DNA from: Sandaracinobacteroides sp039808025
GTDB taxonomy: Bacteria; Pseudomonadota; Alphaproteobacteria; Sphingomonadales; Sphingomonadaceae
DNA length: 64,000 nt
Reading direction: 5' to 3'
NCBI GenBank assembly: GCA_039808025.1
Contig: JBDHSK010000007.1
Location: 1 to 64,000, forward strand
The translations under genes and the position numbers were made by a program. Below are positions 14,105 to 22,523 of the stretch, piece by piece; position 1 is the first letter of the stretch, and the number at the start of each line of letters is the position of its first letter. The notes under the pieces are model-generated. The model did not search any database. It was given only the letters and a program-made list of their open reading frames with translations, and was not told the DNA's origin.

Positions 14105-15175
14105 GTGGATTTGCGGGAAACGGCGTGGCGGCTGGCTCGGCAGGCCGGGGTAACGCGCTTTGCCGAGGTGACCGGGTTTGACCGGATCGGTATCCCGGTG
14201 ATGCAGGCGGTTCGTCCGCAGTCGCGCTCGCTCAGCGTGTCGCAGGGCAAGGGCCGCAGCCGCTGGCAAGCCGGTATATCGGCCGCCATGGAGGCGCTGG
14301 AACTGCATCTGGCAGAAAAGGTATTGCCGGCTGCTCGGCGCCCGCCGGACCTCTCGGAACAATCTCTGTGGAACCGGCACCTGCCGCCGGGCGCCCGCCT
14401 TGGTGGCCAGCCCATCGACTGGATCGAAGGGCAAGACCTGCTGTCGGGGCGGCACTGCGCGTTGCCGCACGGGCTGGTCAGCATGGATTTCACCCGGCCC
14501 CAGCCAATGCATCCCATCTCGACCGGGCTTGCCGGCCATGCCACTCGCGAGCGCGCCATCACCACGGCCTTGTGCGAGGTGCGCGACCGGGTGGGCCTGC
14601 ACCGCTTTGCCACCATGGATGCCTTTGAGCGCCGAAGTGCCGAGATCGACCCCGCCAGCCTGCCCTCGCGCGAGATGCAATGGGCAACCCGGCGGATAGC
14701 CGGTGCCGGCGCCCATCTGCGCCTGTGGGACATGTTTCCCGGCCAGCCGTGGCCGGTAATCGTTGCCGTGCTGTTCGATAGTGGCGGTCCACAGATGACT
14801 GTGCCGTCGTTGGGGGTGTGCTGCCGGCGTGGCCAGGCGGCAGCGGCGTTCGGCGCCATTGCCGAGGCCGCACAATCACGGGTAACGCTGCTGGCGGGCG
14901 CCCGCGACGACATCGGTTTCGATCAGTTCGGTGATGCTGTAGATCGCGTGGCCGGGATACTTCTGCGCTCCCTGTCGTTTCAGCCGTCTGACCACCCGGT
15001 TTCGCCAGAGGTGCCGCTTGCTGATGACGACTCGCGCGATGCCCTGCTGCGCCTGCTGGAAGTGGATGGTGCCGCTGCGATCACCATTGCTGATCTCAGC
15101 CCGTCTGACTGGCCGTTGTATTTTGTCAAGGCGCTTGCGCCCGGCCTGCCCGATGGCGAGCGTCAGCAGCCATGA
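14105..15175 (+). CDS. ycaO: YcaO-domain ATP-dependent backbone-modifying enzyme
   Basis: This 356-residue YcaO protein activates peptide backbone amides with ATP so that a nucleophile (Cys/Ser side chain or sulphide) can attack. Visible ATP/Mg motifs are SVSQGKGRSRWQAGISAAME (about residues 44-63) and GHATRERAITTALCEVRDR (about 144-162). The C-terminus lacks the PxPxP motif typical of E1-partnered azoline-forming YcaOs. With TfuA next to it, thioamide formation is the better guess. It starts at GTG 14105 and overlaps tfuA by 4 bp. No SagB-type dehydrogenase, protease or exporter is adjacent, so the substrate may be a cellular protein rather than a secreted peptide. Confidence 0.88.
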   Translation: MDLRETAWRLARQAGVTRFAEVTGFDRIGIPVMQAVRPQSRSLSVSQGKGRSRWQAGISAAMEALELHLAEKVLPAARRPPDLSEQSLWNRHLPPGARLGGQPIDWIEGQDLLSGRHCALPHGLVSMDFTRPQPMHPISTGLAGHATRERAITTALCEVRDRVGLHRFATMDAFERRSAEIDPASLPSREMQWATRRIAGAGAHLRLWDMFPGQPWPVIVAVLFDSGGPQMTVPSLGVCCRRGQAAAAFGAIAEAAQSRVTLLAGARDDIGFDQFGDAVDRVAGILLRSLSFQPSDHPVSPEVPLADDDSRDALLRLLEVDGAAAITIADLSPSDWPLYFVKALAPGLPDGERQQP

Positions 15176-15885
15176 TCCTGTTGTTCGCCGGGCCCAGCCT
15201 GCATGGCGTGACGCAGGCGATACCGGCCGGGGTGGTGCTGCGGCCGCCGGCCGTTGCGGGCGACATGGCGCGCGCCATTGCCGAACGGCCACAGGCAATG
15301 GCACTGGTTGACGGGGTGTTCGCCACGGCGCCAAGCGTCTGGCACAAAGAGATTCTGGCGGTGCTCGACCATGGCATTGCCGTACTGGGGGCCGCGAGCC
15401 TCGGGGCGTTGCGGGCAGCGGAACTGCATCGGTTCGGCATGGAGGGGGTAGGAGCGGTCTTTGCCGCCTGCCGAGATGGCCTGCTGGTGCGCGATGATGC
15501 CGTTCTGGTATCACATGCGCCGGCCGAGCTTGGGTATCAGCCACTCAGTGTGGCGCTTGTCGATGCCGAAGACAGTATTGCCCGCGCAGGCCTGTCTGTC
15601 GACGAACGCTCGGGTTTGCTGCAGATTGCCCGGCGCCTGCCCTATGCGCAGCGGACATGGCCCGCCATGCTGGACGCCCACCCGCAAGGCCGGCGGTTGG
15701 CAGCAAAGCTGGCCCCCCATCTTGCCAGCCGCAAGGCAATGGATGTGGAATTGCTGCTGGACCGTCTGCGCCGCCCCGTCGATCCGCCACCTCCCGTCAG
15801 GCGTTTGCCGCTGACCGCCTATTACCAGCGGCTGTTGCGTCACTGTTCCGCTTCGTCGGGTAGTGCCCGGCCCGGTGACAGCTGA
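15172..15885 (+). CDS. tfuA: TfuA-like protein (YcaO partner)
   Basis: This 237-residue protein carries the TfuA core: LVDGVFATAPSVWHKEIL (about residues 45-62), then GAASLGALRAAEL and FGMEGVGAVF. TfuA proteins were first tied to trifolitoxin production. They are now known to pair with YcaO to install thioamides, for example on methanogen McrA and in thioviridamide-type peptides, apparently by delivering sulphur. Its ATG overlaps the ycaO stop (ATGA), indicating translational coupling. The proline-rich segment DPPPPVRRLPL near the C-terminus is variable. It converges with the SARP regulator, with 12 bp between the stop codons. Confidence 0.9.
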   Translation: MILLFAGPSLHGVTQAIPAGVVLRPPAVAGDMARAIAERPQAMALVDGVFATAPSVWHKEILAVLDHGIAVLGAASLGALRAAELHRFGMEGVGAVFAACRDGLLVRDDAVLVSHAPAELGYQPLSVALVDAEDSIARAGLSVDERSGLLQIARRLPYAQRTWPAMLDAHPQGRRLAAKLAPHLASRKAMDVELLLDRLRRPVDPPPPVRRLPLTAYYQRLLRHCSASSGSARPGDS

Positions 15886-15897
15886 CTTTGGGGCAGG

Positions 15898-17904
15898 CTA
15901 TGCCTTCAGCCCTGCCAGACGCCAGCCTTCCAGAAGCAGGGCCCGATGATGATCCTGGCGCAAGGGCAGGAAGATGTTCATGGTCGTTACCAGATCGGTA
16001 TGGTGCGGTTTGCCCTTGCCTTGCCAGATCATGGCCAGCTCGTGGCAGACTTCTGCCAGCATGGTCGTTGCCCTCGCTCTCTCGCCGGCGTGGGCGAGGC
16101 AGGCGGTCTGGATAGCCCGGTAGAGTATCGAGCGGTCGGCGGCGATTTCCAGTTGCTGGGCGGCGCTCTGGGGGTCGCCCTGCAATAACAGTCCGAAGGC
16201 GATATCGGCGAAATAGTCACTTCGCGGGAAGGGGTTGAGGCGGAACGCTTCACGCAGCAGGGACAGCCCCTCGTCAATGTCGCCAAGGCAGAGCATGGCA
16301 AAGCCGATCTGTTGCACGTTGTCGGCATAGTTGCAGCCACGGTTCAGCGCCTTGTGCAGCCATTCCCGGCCGGTATCCCATTCGTGGTGGCGCAGATGGC
16401 ACCAGCCAAGGCGGGCCAGAACATCGGGGTTGTCGGGTTCCAGCGTCCATGCCTCGCGCGCCAGCCGCATGGCGCGCTGGCGCCACGGCAATGGGTCGTG
16501 CCCGGCAGACCGTTGCAGGAAATCGGTATTATAGCACAGCACCAGATGCAGCAGGGCATTGATGAAGTGCGGGTCTTCTTCCAGTGCCTGTTCCAGCGTC
16601 TGGGCTGCGTCCTGGGCTTCGGCAAGGCTGGCAGTCGTCAGCAGCGTTGCGCGCGCGTTAAGATAGAGGGCATAGAGATTGGGGCTGGCCGATTCCAGCC
16701 GCCTGGTGGTCAGCAGGTCCCGCTCGACGGTGGGAAGCAGGGCGCCGGCCACCTGACTGACAACCAGATCGAGTGTTTCACCAAGACGATCGCGGGAAGC
16801 CACTTCCTGATGCGACCAGATGGTCCGGGCTGTCTCGGTATCGGCCAGGGTAATGGCAAGCCGGATGCCGTTGGCTGACTGACGAACCGATCCGGTTAAT
16901 GAATAGCCGGCTATGGCACCGCGCAAAATGTCTTCGCGGGGAAGCGAGCCAGTGCCGGAATGACGCAGCACGCGGATGTCGGGAAGCCGCACCAGTGCCG
17001 ATTCAAGGTCGAGGCATAACACATTGGCGAGAGCCGCGCATTGCCCGTCGCTGTCCAGCACGGCAAAGGGTGTGACGATGACGACCGGGCCGGTGTGGCC
17101 AGCACTGCCGGCGCCGCCCTTGCTGGCAAGGCTGCTCGCATCAGCGGAGGTGCCGGCGGCCAGCTGGGCGGATTTCGTGAAGTGTCCGGCGGCCAGTTCC
17201 GTCAGCAGTTGTTTGGTGGCAGGCGAGGGAGTGATGTCGAAATCGCGGCGCAACACGGCTTCGAGGCTGCGGTAGCGGCGATGGATCGAGGCGATATCGC
17301 CGCCTTCGGCATCAAGGATCATTCCCAGCCGCACGATTTCCTCGTTGCCACCCAACAGTCGCTGCAGGCTTGTCAGCAGGCGGCGGGCCAGCAGTGGCTG
17401 GCTGGCGGCCTGCTGGCGGGCCATGGCGAACCCCTGCTGTTCCAGCAGCTGTTCGATGCGGGTCTGTTCGGCCCGGCGCCAGTCGTCGAACGAGTCTGAC
17501 AATCCGCTGAGGTCGGCCAGCAGTTCGCCGCGCAACCCTTCGAGGGCCGTTGCGAGCGCTATGGGGTCTGCCGCGGCGATGGCCGATAACAGCTGGCTGT
17601 GATCGGATGTCCACAATGGTTCAAGGGCAATGGTGGTGCGATCGCCCCGCACCAGGGCTGCAACATCGGGCGCCGTCTGCTTCAGCTCGGCCAGCACCTG
17701 TCGCAGGCTGTTGCGGGCCTGCTCTTCGCCGCGATCTGCCCACAGCAGGCCGATGATGCGGTCGCGGGTGGCGCTGTTGCCGGGTTCGCAGGCAAGAAAG
17801 GCGATCATGGCCCGGGCCTTGCGTCCACGCGGGGTCACATCCTCCAGGTCAGCGTTGGTGAACCGCAGTTCCGTGAACACCGACAGATGGATGGGTGGCG
17901 ACAT
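15898..17904 (-). CDS. SARP/BTAD - TolB-like - TPR transcriptional regulator
   Basis: This is a 668-residue regulator. Residues 1-100 form a winged-helix DNA-binding domain of the OmpR/SARP type (RKARAMIAFLACEPGNSATRD, then LLWADRGEEQARNSLRQ). A helical bacterial transcriptional activation domain follows to about 240. Residues about 270-390 form a TolB N-terminal/FlgO-like domain (VVIVTPFAVLDSDGQ, AIAGYSLTGSVRQ, AETARTIWSH-type), and TPR repeats fill the rest (LEQALEEDPHFINALL, AWTLEPDNPDVLARLGW). There is no visible effector pocket. It converges on the YcaO-TfuA operon and is a candidate regulator of it, by proximity only. Confidence 0.82.
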   Translation of the reverse strand: MSPPIHLSVFTELRFTNADLEDVTPRGRKARAMIAFLACEPGNSATRDRIIGLLWADRGEEQARNSLRQVLAELKQTAPDVAALVRGDRTTIALEPLWTSDHSQLLSAIAAADPIALATALEGLRGELLADLSGLSDSFDDWRRAEQTRIEQLLEQQGFAMARQQAASQPLLARRLLTSLQRLLGGNEEIVRLGMILDAEGGDIASIHRRYRSLEAVLRRDFDITPSPATKQLLTELAAGHFTKSAQLAAGTSADASSLASKGGAGSAGHTGPVVIVTPFAVLDSDGQCAALANVLCLDLESALVRLPDIRVLRHSGTGSLPREDILRGAIAGYSLTGSVRQSANGIRLAITLADTETARTIWSHQEVASRDRLGETLDLVVSQVAGALLPTVERDLLTTRRLESASPNLYALYLNARATLLTTASLAEAQDAAQTLEQALEEDPHFINALLHLVLCYNTDFLQRSAGHDPLPWRQRAMRLAREAWTLEPDNPDVLARLGWCHLRHHEWDTGREWLHKALNRGCNYADNVQQIGFAMLCLGDIDEGLSLLREAFRLNPFPRSDYFADIAFGLLLQGDPQSAAQQLEIAADRSILYRAIQTACLAHAGERARATTMLAEVCHELAMIWQGKGKPHHTDLVTTMNIFLPLRQDHHRALLLEGWRLAGLKA

Positions 17905-17936
17905 GTCAGTCGCTCAAGGGGGTAGCGCCAGGTGGG

Positions 17937-18014
17937 TCAGCGGCGCACACGGATCAGCCCCTCCTGGGCCACGGTGGCGATCAGCCGCCCGTCAGAATCG
18001 AAGACATTGCCATG
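17937..18014 (-). other. Orphaned tesB C-terminal coding segment (out of frame)
   Basis: Read on the minus strand in the alternative frame, this stretch encodes GNVFDSDGRLIATVAQEGLI followed by RVRR and a TGA (17939-17937). This is a normal TesB C-terminus, including the Gln in VAQEG that corresponds to the catalytic Gln278 of E. coli TesB. It is disconnected from the body of the gene by a single-base shift near 18014-18016. Confidence 0.8.
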
Positions 18015-18799
18015 TTGAGGCCTCGGCCGCCGGCCGCTGCCGGGCTGACCTGATCATAGAGCAGCCAGTGCCCCGGTTCCGGGACGGTATGGAACCAGAT
18101 GCTGTGGTCGAGACTGGCGGCCTGCAGGGCCGGGTCTCCCCAGGATACGGCGTGGGGGCGCAGGCTGGTGTCGAGCAGGGTCATGTCGGTGGCATAGGCA
18201 AGCAGCGCCGCTTTCAGCGCTGGATCGTCAGGCACGGTGCCGCGTGCCCGGAACCATTGGCGCGATGCCGGATGCATCGGCACCGGCCTGAAGGAATCGT
18301 AGGAGTCCAAGGGGCGGAATTCGAACGGATGATCGCGCTTGTCGAAGATGTCGCGCCATTTCTCAGGGATCGATTCGCGCCGCTGACGGTGGCGTTCCTC
18401 CTCGGTCGGCAATGTTTCCGGCCCGGGTACATCGGGCATGCGGTCCTGGTGGGTAAGGCCGTTCTCGACGGTCTGGAAGCTGGCGGTCAGAACGAAAATG
18501 GTGCGGCCATGCTGGATGCCCTGAACCCGCCTTGTGGTGAAGCTGGTGCCGTCGCGTTCGCGGCTCACCTGATAGAGGATGGGGATACGCGGTTCGCCAG
18601 GGCGGATGAAATAGCTGTGCAACGAGTGCACCGGGCGTTCGGCCGGCACCGTGCGCTGGGCGGCCGCCAGCGCCTGCGCCACCACCTGCCCGCCATAAAC
18701 GCGGATCCAGCCGGCATCGGTATTGCGGCCACGGTAGAGGTCGACTTCGATTTCCTCGACATCGAGCAGGTGGATCAGGCGGGTCAGGTCTTCGCTCAT
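17981..18799 (-). CDS. tesB: Acyl-CoA thioesterase II (TesB) with frameshifted C-terminus
   Basis: This 272-residue double-hotdog thioesterase hydrolyses acyl-CoA to fatty acid and CoA. Residues 1-262 are typical: VYGGQVVAQALAAAQRTV, LHSYFIRPGEP, and LDHSIWFH with the catalytic Asp. After GRGLN the frame slips and adds MAMSSILTGG before a stop. Inserting one C (AACATGG to AACCATGG, around 18015) restores RGLNHGNVFDSDGRLIATVA and the rest of the normal tail through 17937. As it stands, the protein lacks the catalytic Gln region and may be inactive, unless this is a sequencing error. Confidence 0.85.
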   Translation of the reverse strand: MSEDLTRLIHLLDVEEIEVDLYRGRNTDAGWIRVYGGQVVAQALAAAQRTVPAERPVHSLHSYFIRPGEPRIPILYQVSRERDGTSFTTRRVQGIQHGRTIFVLTASFQTVENGLTHQDRMPDVPGPETLPTEEERHRQRRESIPEKWRDIFDKRDHPFEFRPLDSYDSFRPVPMHPASRQWFRARGTVPDDPALKAALLAYATDMTLLDTSLRPHAVSWGDPALQAASLDHSIWFHTVPEPGHWLLYDQVSPAAAGGRGLNMAMSSILTGG

Positions 18800-18881
18800 G
18801 CTGCCCGACTACGCTGCGATAAAACGGCTGGCAATGGCTATTGCGGGCGGCCAATGGCAACGCATCATGCATAAATGGTGC

Positions 18882-18958
18882 TGGTGGCGGGGGCGGGACT
18901 TGAACCCGCGGCCTCAGGGTTATGAATCCTGTGCTCTAACCAGCTGAGCTACCCCGCC
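18882..18958 (-). tRNA. tRNA-Met (anticodon CAT), elongator type
   Basis: A 77-nt cloverleaf including encoded CCA. The acceptor stem GGCGGGG/CCCCGCC is perfect, the D-arm is GCTC/GAGC, the anticodon loop is TTCATAA and the T-arm is GCGGG-TTCAAGT-CCCGC. The acceptor begins with a paired G, so it is not initiator tRNA. It resembles elongator tRNA-Met more than the lysidine tRNA-Ile(CAT), but the two cannot be fully separated by eye. The last anticodon-stem pair is A31-C39, a mismatch. Confidence 0.93.
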
Positions 18959-19000
18959 CGATGCTGCAGGCGGGGCGATTAGCGGCTGCGGGCGGAACGG

Positions 19001-19597
19001 TCAAGAAGAGCTGGCAATCCAGGCAGCCACGTCACTGGCGGTCTGGTTGGCAGCGAGGTTCAGTGCCTGCATCACGACGGCCGGGTCGTCGGTCGTAACT
19101 GGCACGGTGCGCACGAACTGGCGCTGACGGATGCCATCGGGAGATTTCAGGGTGGCGCTGTAATGGACCACCACCTGAAGCGGCCCGCTGACATCGAGCT
19201 GGAAATCAAGCAACTGCCCTGATACCCTGTTGCGCGCCACCTGCCCAGACGAACGCTGGTCGATGACGGCGATACCCGCATGGGTTGCCACTTCGGCCAG
19301 CAGGCGCTGGAACAGCCGGTTGGGCTGTTCGGCCCATTGCGCGCCGCGCAGATACTGCAGGGTGGTTTCCGAGGTTTTTACCGGCACCCGTGAGGTTTGC
19401 AGCGCGGCGGCAAGGGTTGGCACATCGAAGGTGACGGCGCGCGTTTCATCGATGGGGGTCTGCCCGGTTGTCACGCTGGCGGGTGGCGGTGCCGACAGGG
19501 TGTAGAGCATGTCGGGGCGGGGCGCCCCGGCGCCAACCTGCACCAGCGGCCCGCAGGCTGAACCCAGAAGCAACAGCAGCAGCGGCCAGCGGCTCAT
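19001..19597 (-). CDS. linN: ABC-type transport auxiliary lipoprotein (LinN/PqiC-like)
   Basis: This 198-residue outer-membrane lipoprotein has the lipobox LLGSAC (Cys15). The mature part matches the ABC-type transport auxiliary family: YTLSAPPP, VTFDVPTLAAALQTSRVPV, then AQWAEQPNRLFQRLLAEVATH. It is the last gene of a four-gene Mla/LinKLMN-like operon and overlaps the MCE gene by 4 bp. It probably receives or stabilises lipid-transfer complexes at the outer membrane. Confidence 0.85.
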   Translation of the reverse strand: MSRWPLLLLLLGSACGPLVQVGAGAPRPDMLYTLSAPPPASVTTGQTPIDETRAVTFDVPTLAAALQTSRVPVKTSETTLQYLRGAQWAEQPNRLFQRLLAEVATHAGIAVIDQRSSGQVARNRVSGQLLDFQLDVSGPLQVVVHYSATLKSPDGIRQRQFVRTVPVTTDDPAVVMQALNLAANQTASDVAAWIASSS

Positions 19598-20547
19598 TTG
19601 TGTTTCTCCGGCTTGTAATCGGGGAGCGTTCCTGATCCGGTGAGGGCACTGAGCGGCCCTGAATCGAGCTTGGCGGCAACCGCCGACAATTGTTCCGACA
19701 TGTCGCGCAGGTCGACGATCAGCCGGTTTACCTCGGGGATGGTCTGGTTGGACAGCATCTTCACCCCCGGTTGGGCACTGTCGGCAAGGGCGGTGATTCT
19801 GGTCAGCGCCTCGTGCAGTTGCCGGGACGACTGCCGCAAGTCAGCGGCCAGCGGCCGGCCCTCGTCGGTGACCAGGGCGTTGACCGACTGGCTGGCGGCT
19901 CCGAATTTCTCGGCAGCGGCCTGCGTTGCCTTGAGGGCGGATTCCGCCTCGCGCAGCGCCCGCTGGATGGCCGGGCCTTCGTTCGCGATGACGGTTGTGG
20001 CCTTGTCGATGTTCTTGAGAGTGGAGGCAAGTGCCGCGCGATTTTCGTCGTCGAACACTTCATTGAGGCGGGCCAGCAGGGTGGATGCGCGTTCTAGCAC
20101 CTGTGGCGCGGTGTCGAGCAGCTGACCAAAGCCCGACGAAACGGCCGGGATGACCGGCACGCCATAGGGGCCGGGTTCGGTGATGGGTTGCTGGCCGCTG
20201 GCCGATCCGCTCAGCTGGATGACGGTGACGCCCGTGAACCCGACGCCCGAGAGGGCCGCGGTGGTTCCGGTGAGGACCGGCACCTCGGGCTGAATCTCGA
20301 TGCGGACCCGCACGAACTCGGGGCTTTTGGGCATCAGTGCGATCTGTTTCACCTGCCCCACCGGGACGCCCGAGAAATTCACCCCCGAACCGACCGTCAG
20401 CCCGGCCACCGACTGTTTGAAGAAGATATCGAATTCCTGACGCTTTTCGCCGGAATAATTGGCAAGCCACATGATGAAGCCGGCAAGCGCCAGCAGCAAC
20501 GCCAGGGTGACTGCTCCGACCAGTACGTGGGATTGGCGGTTTTCCAT
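19594..20547 (-). CDS. linM: MCE/MlaD-family periplasmic lipid-transport protein (LinM-like)
   Basis: This 317-residue protein has an N-terminal transmembrane helix (about residues 8-27), then one MCE domain (FDIFFKQSVAGLTVGSGVNF, SGVPVGQVKQIAL, GVGFTGVTVIQLSG). A long helical C-terminal part (about 150-300) holds coiled-coil-like heptads. MCE proteins form hexameric rings that carry lipids across the periplasm. It overlaps the ATPase gene by one base and the lipoprotein gene by four. Confidence 0.9.
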   Translation of the reverse strand: MENRQSHVLVGAVTLALLLALAGFIMWLANYSGEKRQEFDIFFKQSVAGLTVGSGVNFSGVPVGQVKQIALMPKSPEFVRVRIEIQPEVPVLTGTTAALSGVGFTGVTVIQLSGSASGQQPITEPGPYGVPVIPAVSSGFGQLLDTAPQVLERASTLLARLNEVFDDENRAALASTLKNIDKATTVIANEGPAIQRALREAESALKATQAAAEKFGAASQSVNALVTDEGRPLAADLRQSSRQLHEALTRITALADSAQPGVKMLSNQTIPEVNRLIVDLRDMSEQLSAVAAKLDSGPLSALTGSGTLPDYKPEKHK

Positions 20548-21335
20548 CAGCGCCTTTCCTGCACGGATTGAGCAGCTTGCGCCAGCCCTGCCGTGCGGCC
20601 GCGCGGGCCGCTAAAATATTCCTGCACCCACGGATGATCGAACTGCACGACTTTCTCCAGTCGGTCGGTGACGATCACCCGCCGGTCGGCAAGAACGGCC
20701 ACCCGGTCGCAGATGCTGAACAGGGTGTCGAGATCGTGAGTGATGAGGAAGATGGTGTGCCCCATTGTCTGGGCCAGCGTGCGGATCAGGCTGTCGAAGC
20801 CCTGGGCGGCAATCGGGTCAAGCCCGGCGGTCGGCTCGTCTAGGAACAAAAGCCGCGGGTCGAGCGACAGGGCGCGCGCCAGTGCCGCGCGTTTCTTCAT
20901 TCCGCCCGACAGTTCCGACGGGTATTTCGGAGCGGCTTCGGGCGGGAGCCCTACCATGCCCACCTTGTAGGCGGCGATTTCATCCATCAGCGATTCCGAC
21001 AGGTGGAAATATTCCCGCAGCGGCACTTCGACATTTTCCGCCACCGTCAGACCGGAGAACAGGGCGCCGCCCTGAAACAGCACGCCCCATTGGCGGGTGA
21101 GGTCGGGGTCTTCCGTAAGCTCGCGGCCGTCGATCCGCTTGCCCAGAACCGTTATCTCGCCGGCTTCGGGGCGCTGCAGGCCGATGATCGAGCGCATCAG
21201 CACGGACTTTCCCGACCCCGAGCCACCGACCACGCCGAGAATCTCGCCGGGCAGCACATCGAGATCGAGCCCGTCGTGCACCGTCTGCTCGCCGAAGCGG
21301 TTGACAAGGCCGCGCACCTTGATGACCGGCTCCAT
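20547..21335 (-). CDS. linL: ABC transporter ATP-binding protein (MlaF/LinL-like)
   Basis: This 262-residue ATPase has Walker A GGSGSGKS (about residues 36-43), the signature LSGGMKKRAALARAL, Walker B LLFLDEPTAGLDP and a switch His in LITHDLD. The LSGGM and GLDPIAA forms are typical of MlaF-type ATPases. It powers the MlaE-like permease, whose stop codon overlaps its ATG by one base. Confidence 0.93.
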   Translation of the reverse strand: MEPVIKVRGLVNRFGEQTVHDGLDLDVLPGEILGVVGGSGSGKSVLMRSIIGLQRPEAGEITVLGKRIDGRELTEDPDLTRQWGVLFQGGALFSGLTVAENVEVPLREYFHLSESLMDEIAAYKVGMVGLPPEAAPKYPSELSGGMKKRAALARALSLDPRLLFLDEPTAGLDPIAAQGFDSLIRTLAQTMGHTIFLITHDLDTLFSICDRVAVLADRRVIVTDRLEKVVQFDHPWVQEYFSGPRGRTAGLAQAAQSVQERR

Positions 21336-22477
21336 CAGATCATCCCCACCTGGGTGAAGAACACGGCGAAAAAGGCATCAAGCACGATCACCATGAAGAT
21401 GGCATGGACCACGGCGAGGGTGGTGCGGGTGCCCACCGATTCGGCGTTTCCCGATACCTGGAACCCCTGAAAGCAGCCGATCACCGCGATCATGGCGCCA
21501 AAGACCGGCGCCTTCAGCAGCCCGACCCACAGGTCGGTCATCGGCACCACTTCGCGCAGGCGTTGCACGAACGAGGCCGGCGGAATGTCGAGCGACAGCC
21601 AGGTGAACAGCCCGCCGCCGATGATCGCCCAGACAGAGGCATAAAAGGCAAGCAACGGCATCATCAGCACCAGCGCCAGCACCCGTGGCAGCACCAGAAC
21701 CTGCACCGGATCGAGACCGATGGTGCGCATGGCGTCGATTTCCTCGGCCAGTTTCATCGAGCCGATCTGGGCGGCAAAGGCCGACGCCGATCGTCCGGCC
21801 ACCATGATTGCCGTCAGAAGGATCCCGAGCTCGCGGAAGGTGGCCCGGCCCACCAGATTGACAGTGAAGATTTCCGCTCCGAACTGCTGGAGCTGCACGG
21901 CCCCCTGCTGGGCGATGACGATCCCGACCAGAAAGCTCATCAGCCCGATGATGGCGAGCGCGTCGATCCCGGTCTGCTCCATCTGGTTGGAGACGCTGTT
22001 CCAGCGCATGCGCCGCTGGTCGCCGGCGATGCGCCATGCCGAAATCACCGTGAGACCAAGAAAGGCGAGGCTGCTTTTCAAGGTGTCGGCCAGGGCGAAC
22101 ATATAGGCGCCCACGCGGTGCAGCTCACGCTGGATGAACGGCCCGCGATCCGAGTGGATGCTGATCGGCCGATCGGCCGCCGCCACGGCCTTCAGCAGCC
22201 TGTGGCCATCGGCATCCAGCCCGACGATGTGGCAGCCGGGGTTGTCACGCCGGGTGCGGTGCAGCAGCCAGGCGCCTACGGTATCCAGCCGCTCAAGGGC
22301 GCTGACATCGATCTCGGCAACCGGCCCTTCGTCGGCGCACGCCCGCAGCAGCGGGTCGAGACGCGCGGCGCTTGCCACAGTCATGCGGCCGGAGATGCGC
22401 AGGTTGCCTCCGTCGCGCAGCAGCTGCGCCTGTCTGGCGGCGGGGTCGGCCCCGCTGATGGTCCCGTCGCTCGACAC
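21335..22477 (-). CDS. linK: MlaE-family permease with N-terminal STAS-like domain (LinK-like)
   Basis: A permease of about 380 residues. Residues 1-110 form a STAS-like domain (LRISGRMTVASAARLDPLL, EIDVSALERLDTVGAWLL). The rest is an MlaE permease (LMSFLVGIVIAQQGAVQLQQ, NLVGRATFRELGILLTAIMVAGRSAS, AEEIDAMRTIGLDPVQVLVLPR). The start is uncertain: I use GTG 22477, where homology begins; the ATG at 22525 is the other option and would overlap the start codon of the divergent nuclease gene. It leads the four-gene lipid-transport operon. Confidence 0.88.
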   Translation of the reverse strand: MSSDGTISGADPAARQAQLLRDGGNLRISGRMTVASAARLDPLLRACADEGPVAEIDVSALERLDTVGAWLLHRTRRDNPGCHIVGLDADGHRLLKAVAAADRPISIHSDRGPFIQRELHRVGAYMFALADTLKSSLAFLGLTVISAWRIAGDQRRMRWNSVSNQMEQTGIDALAIIGLMSFLVGIVIAQQGAVQLQQFGAEIFTVNLVGRATFRELGILLTAIMVAGRSASAFAAQIGSMKLAEEIDAMRTIGLDPVQVLVLPRVLALVLMMPLLAFYASVWAIIGGGLFTWLSLDIPPASFVQRLREVVPMTDLWVGLLKAPVFGAMIAVIGCFQGFQVSGNAESVGTRTTLAVVHAIFMVIVLDAFFAVFFTQVGMI

Positions 22478-22523
22478 GTCGGCGACTTTGCATGCAGAGC
22501 CCGCCTGATGCAAGAATGGCGGC

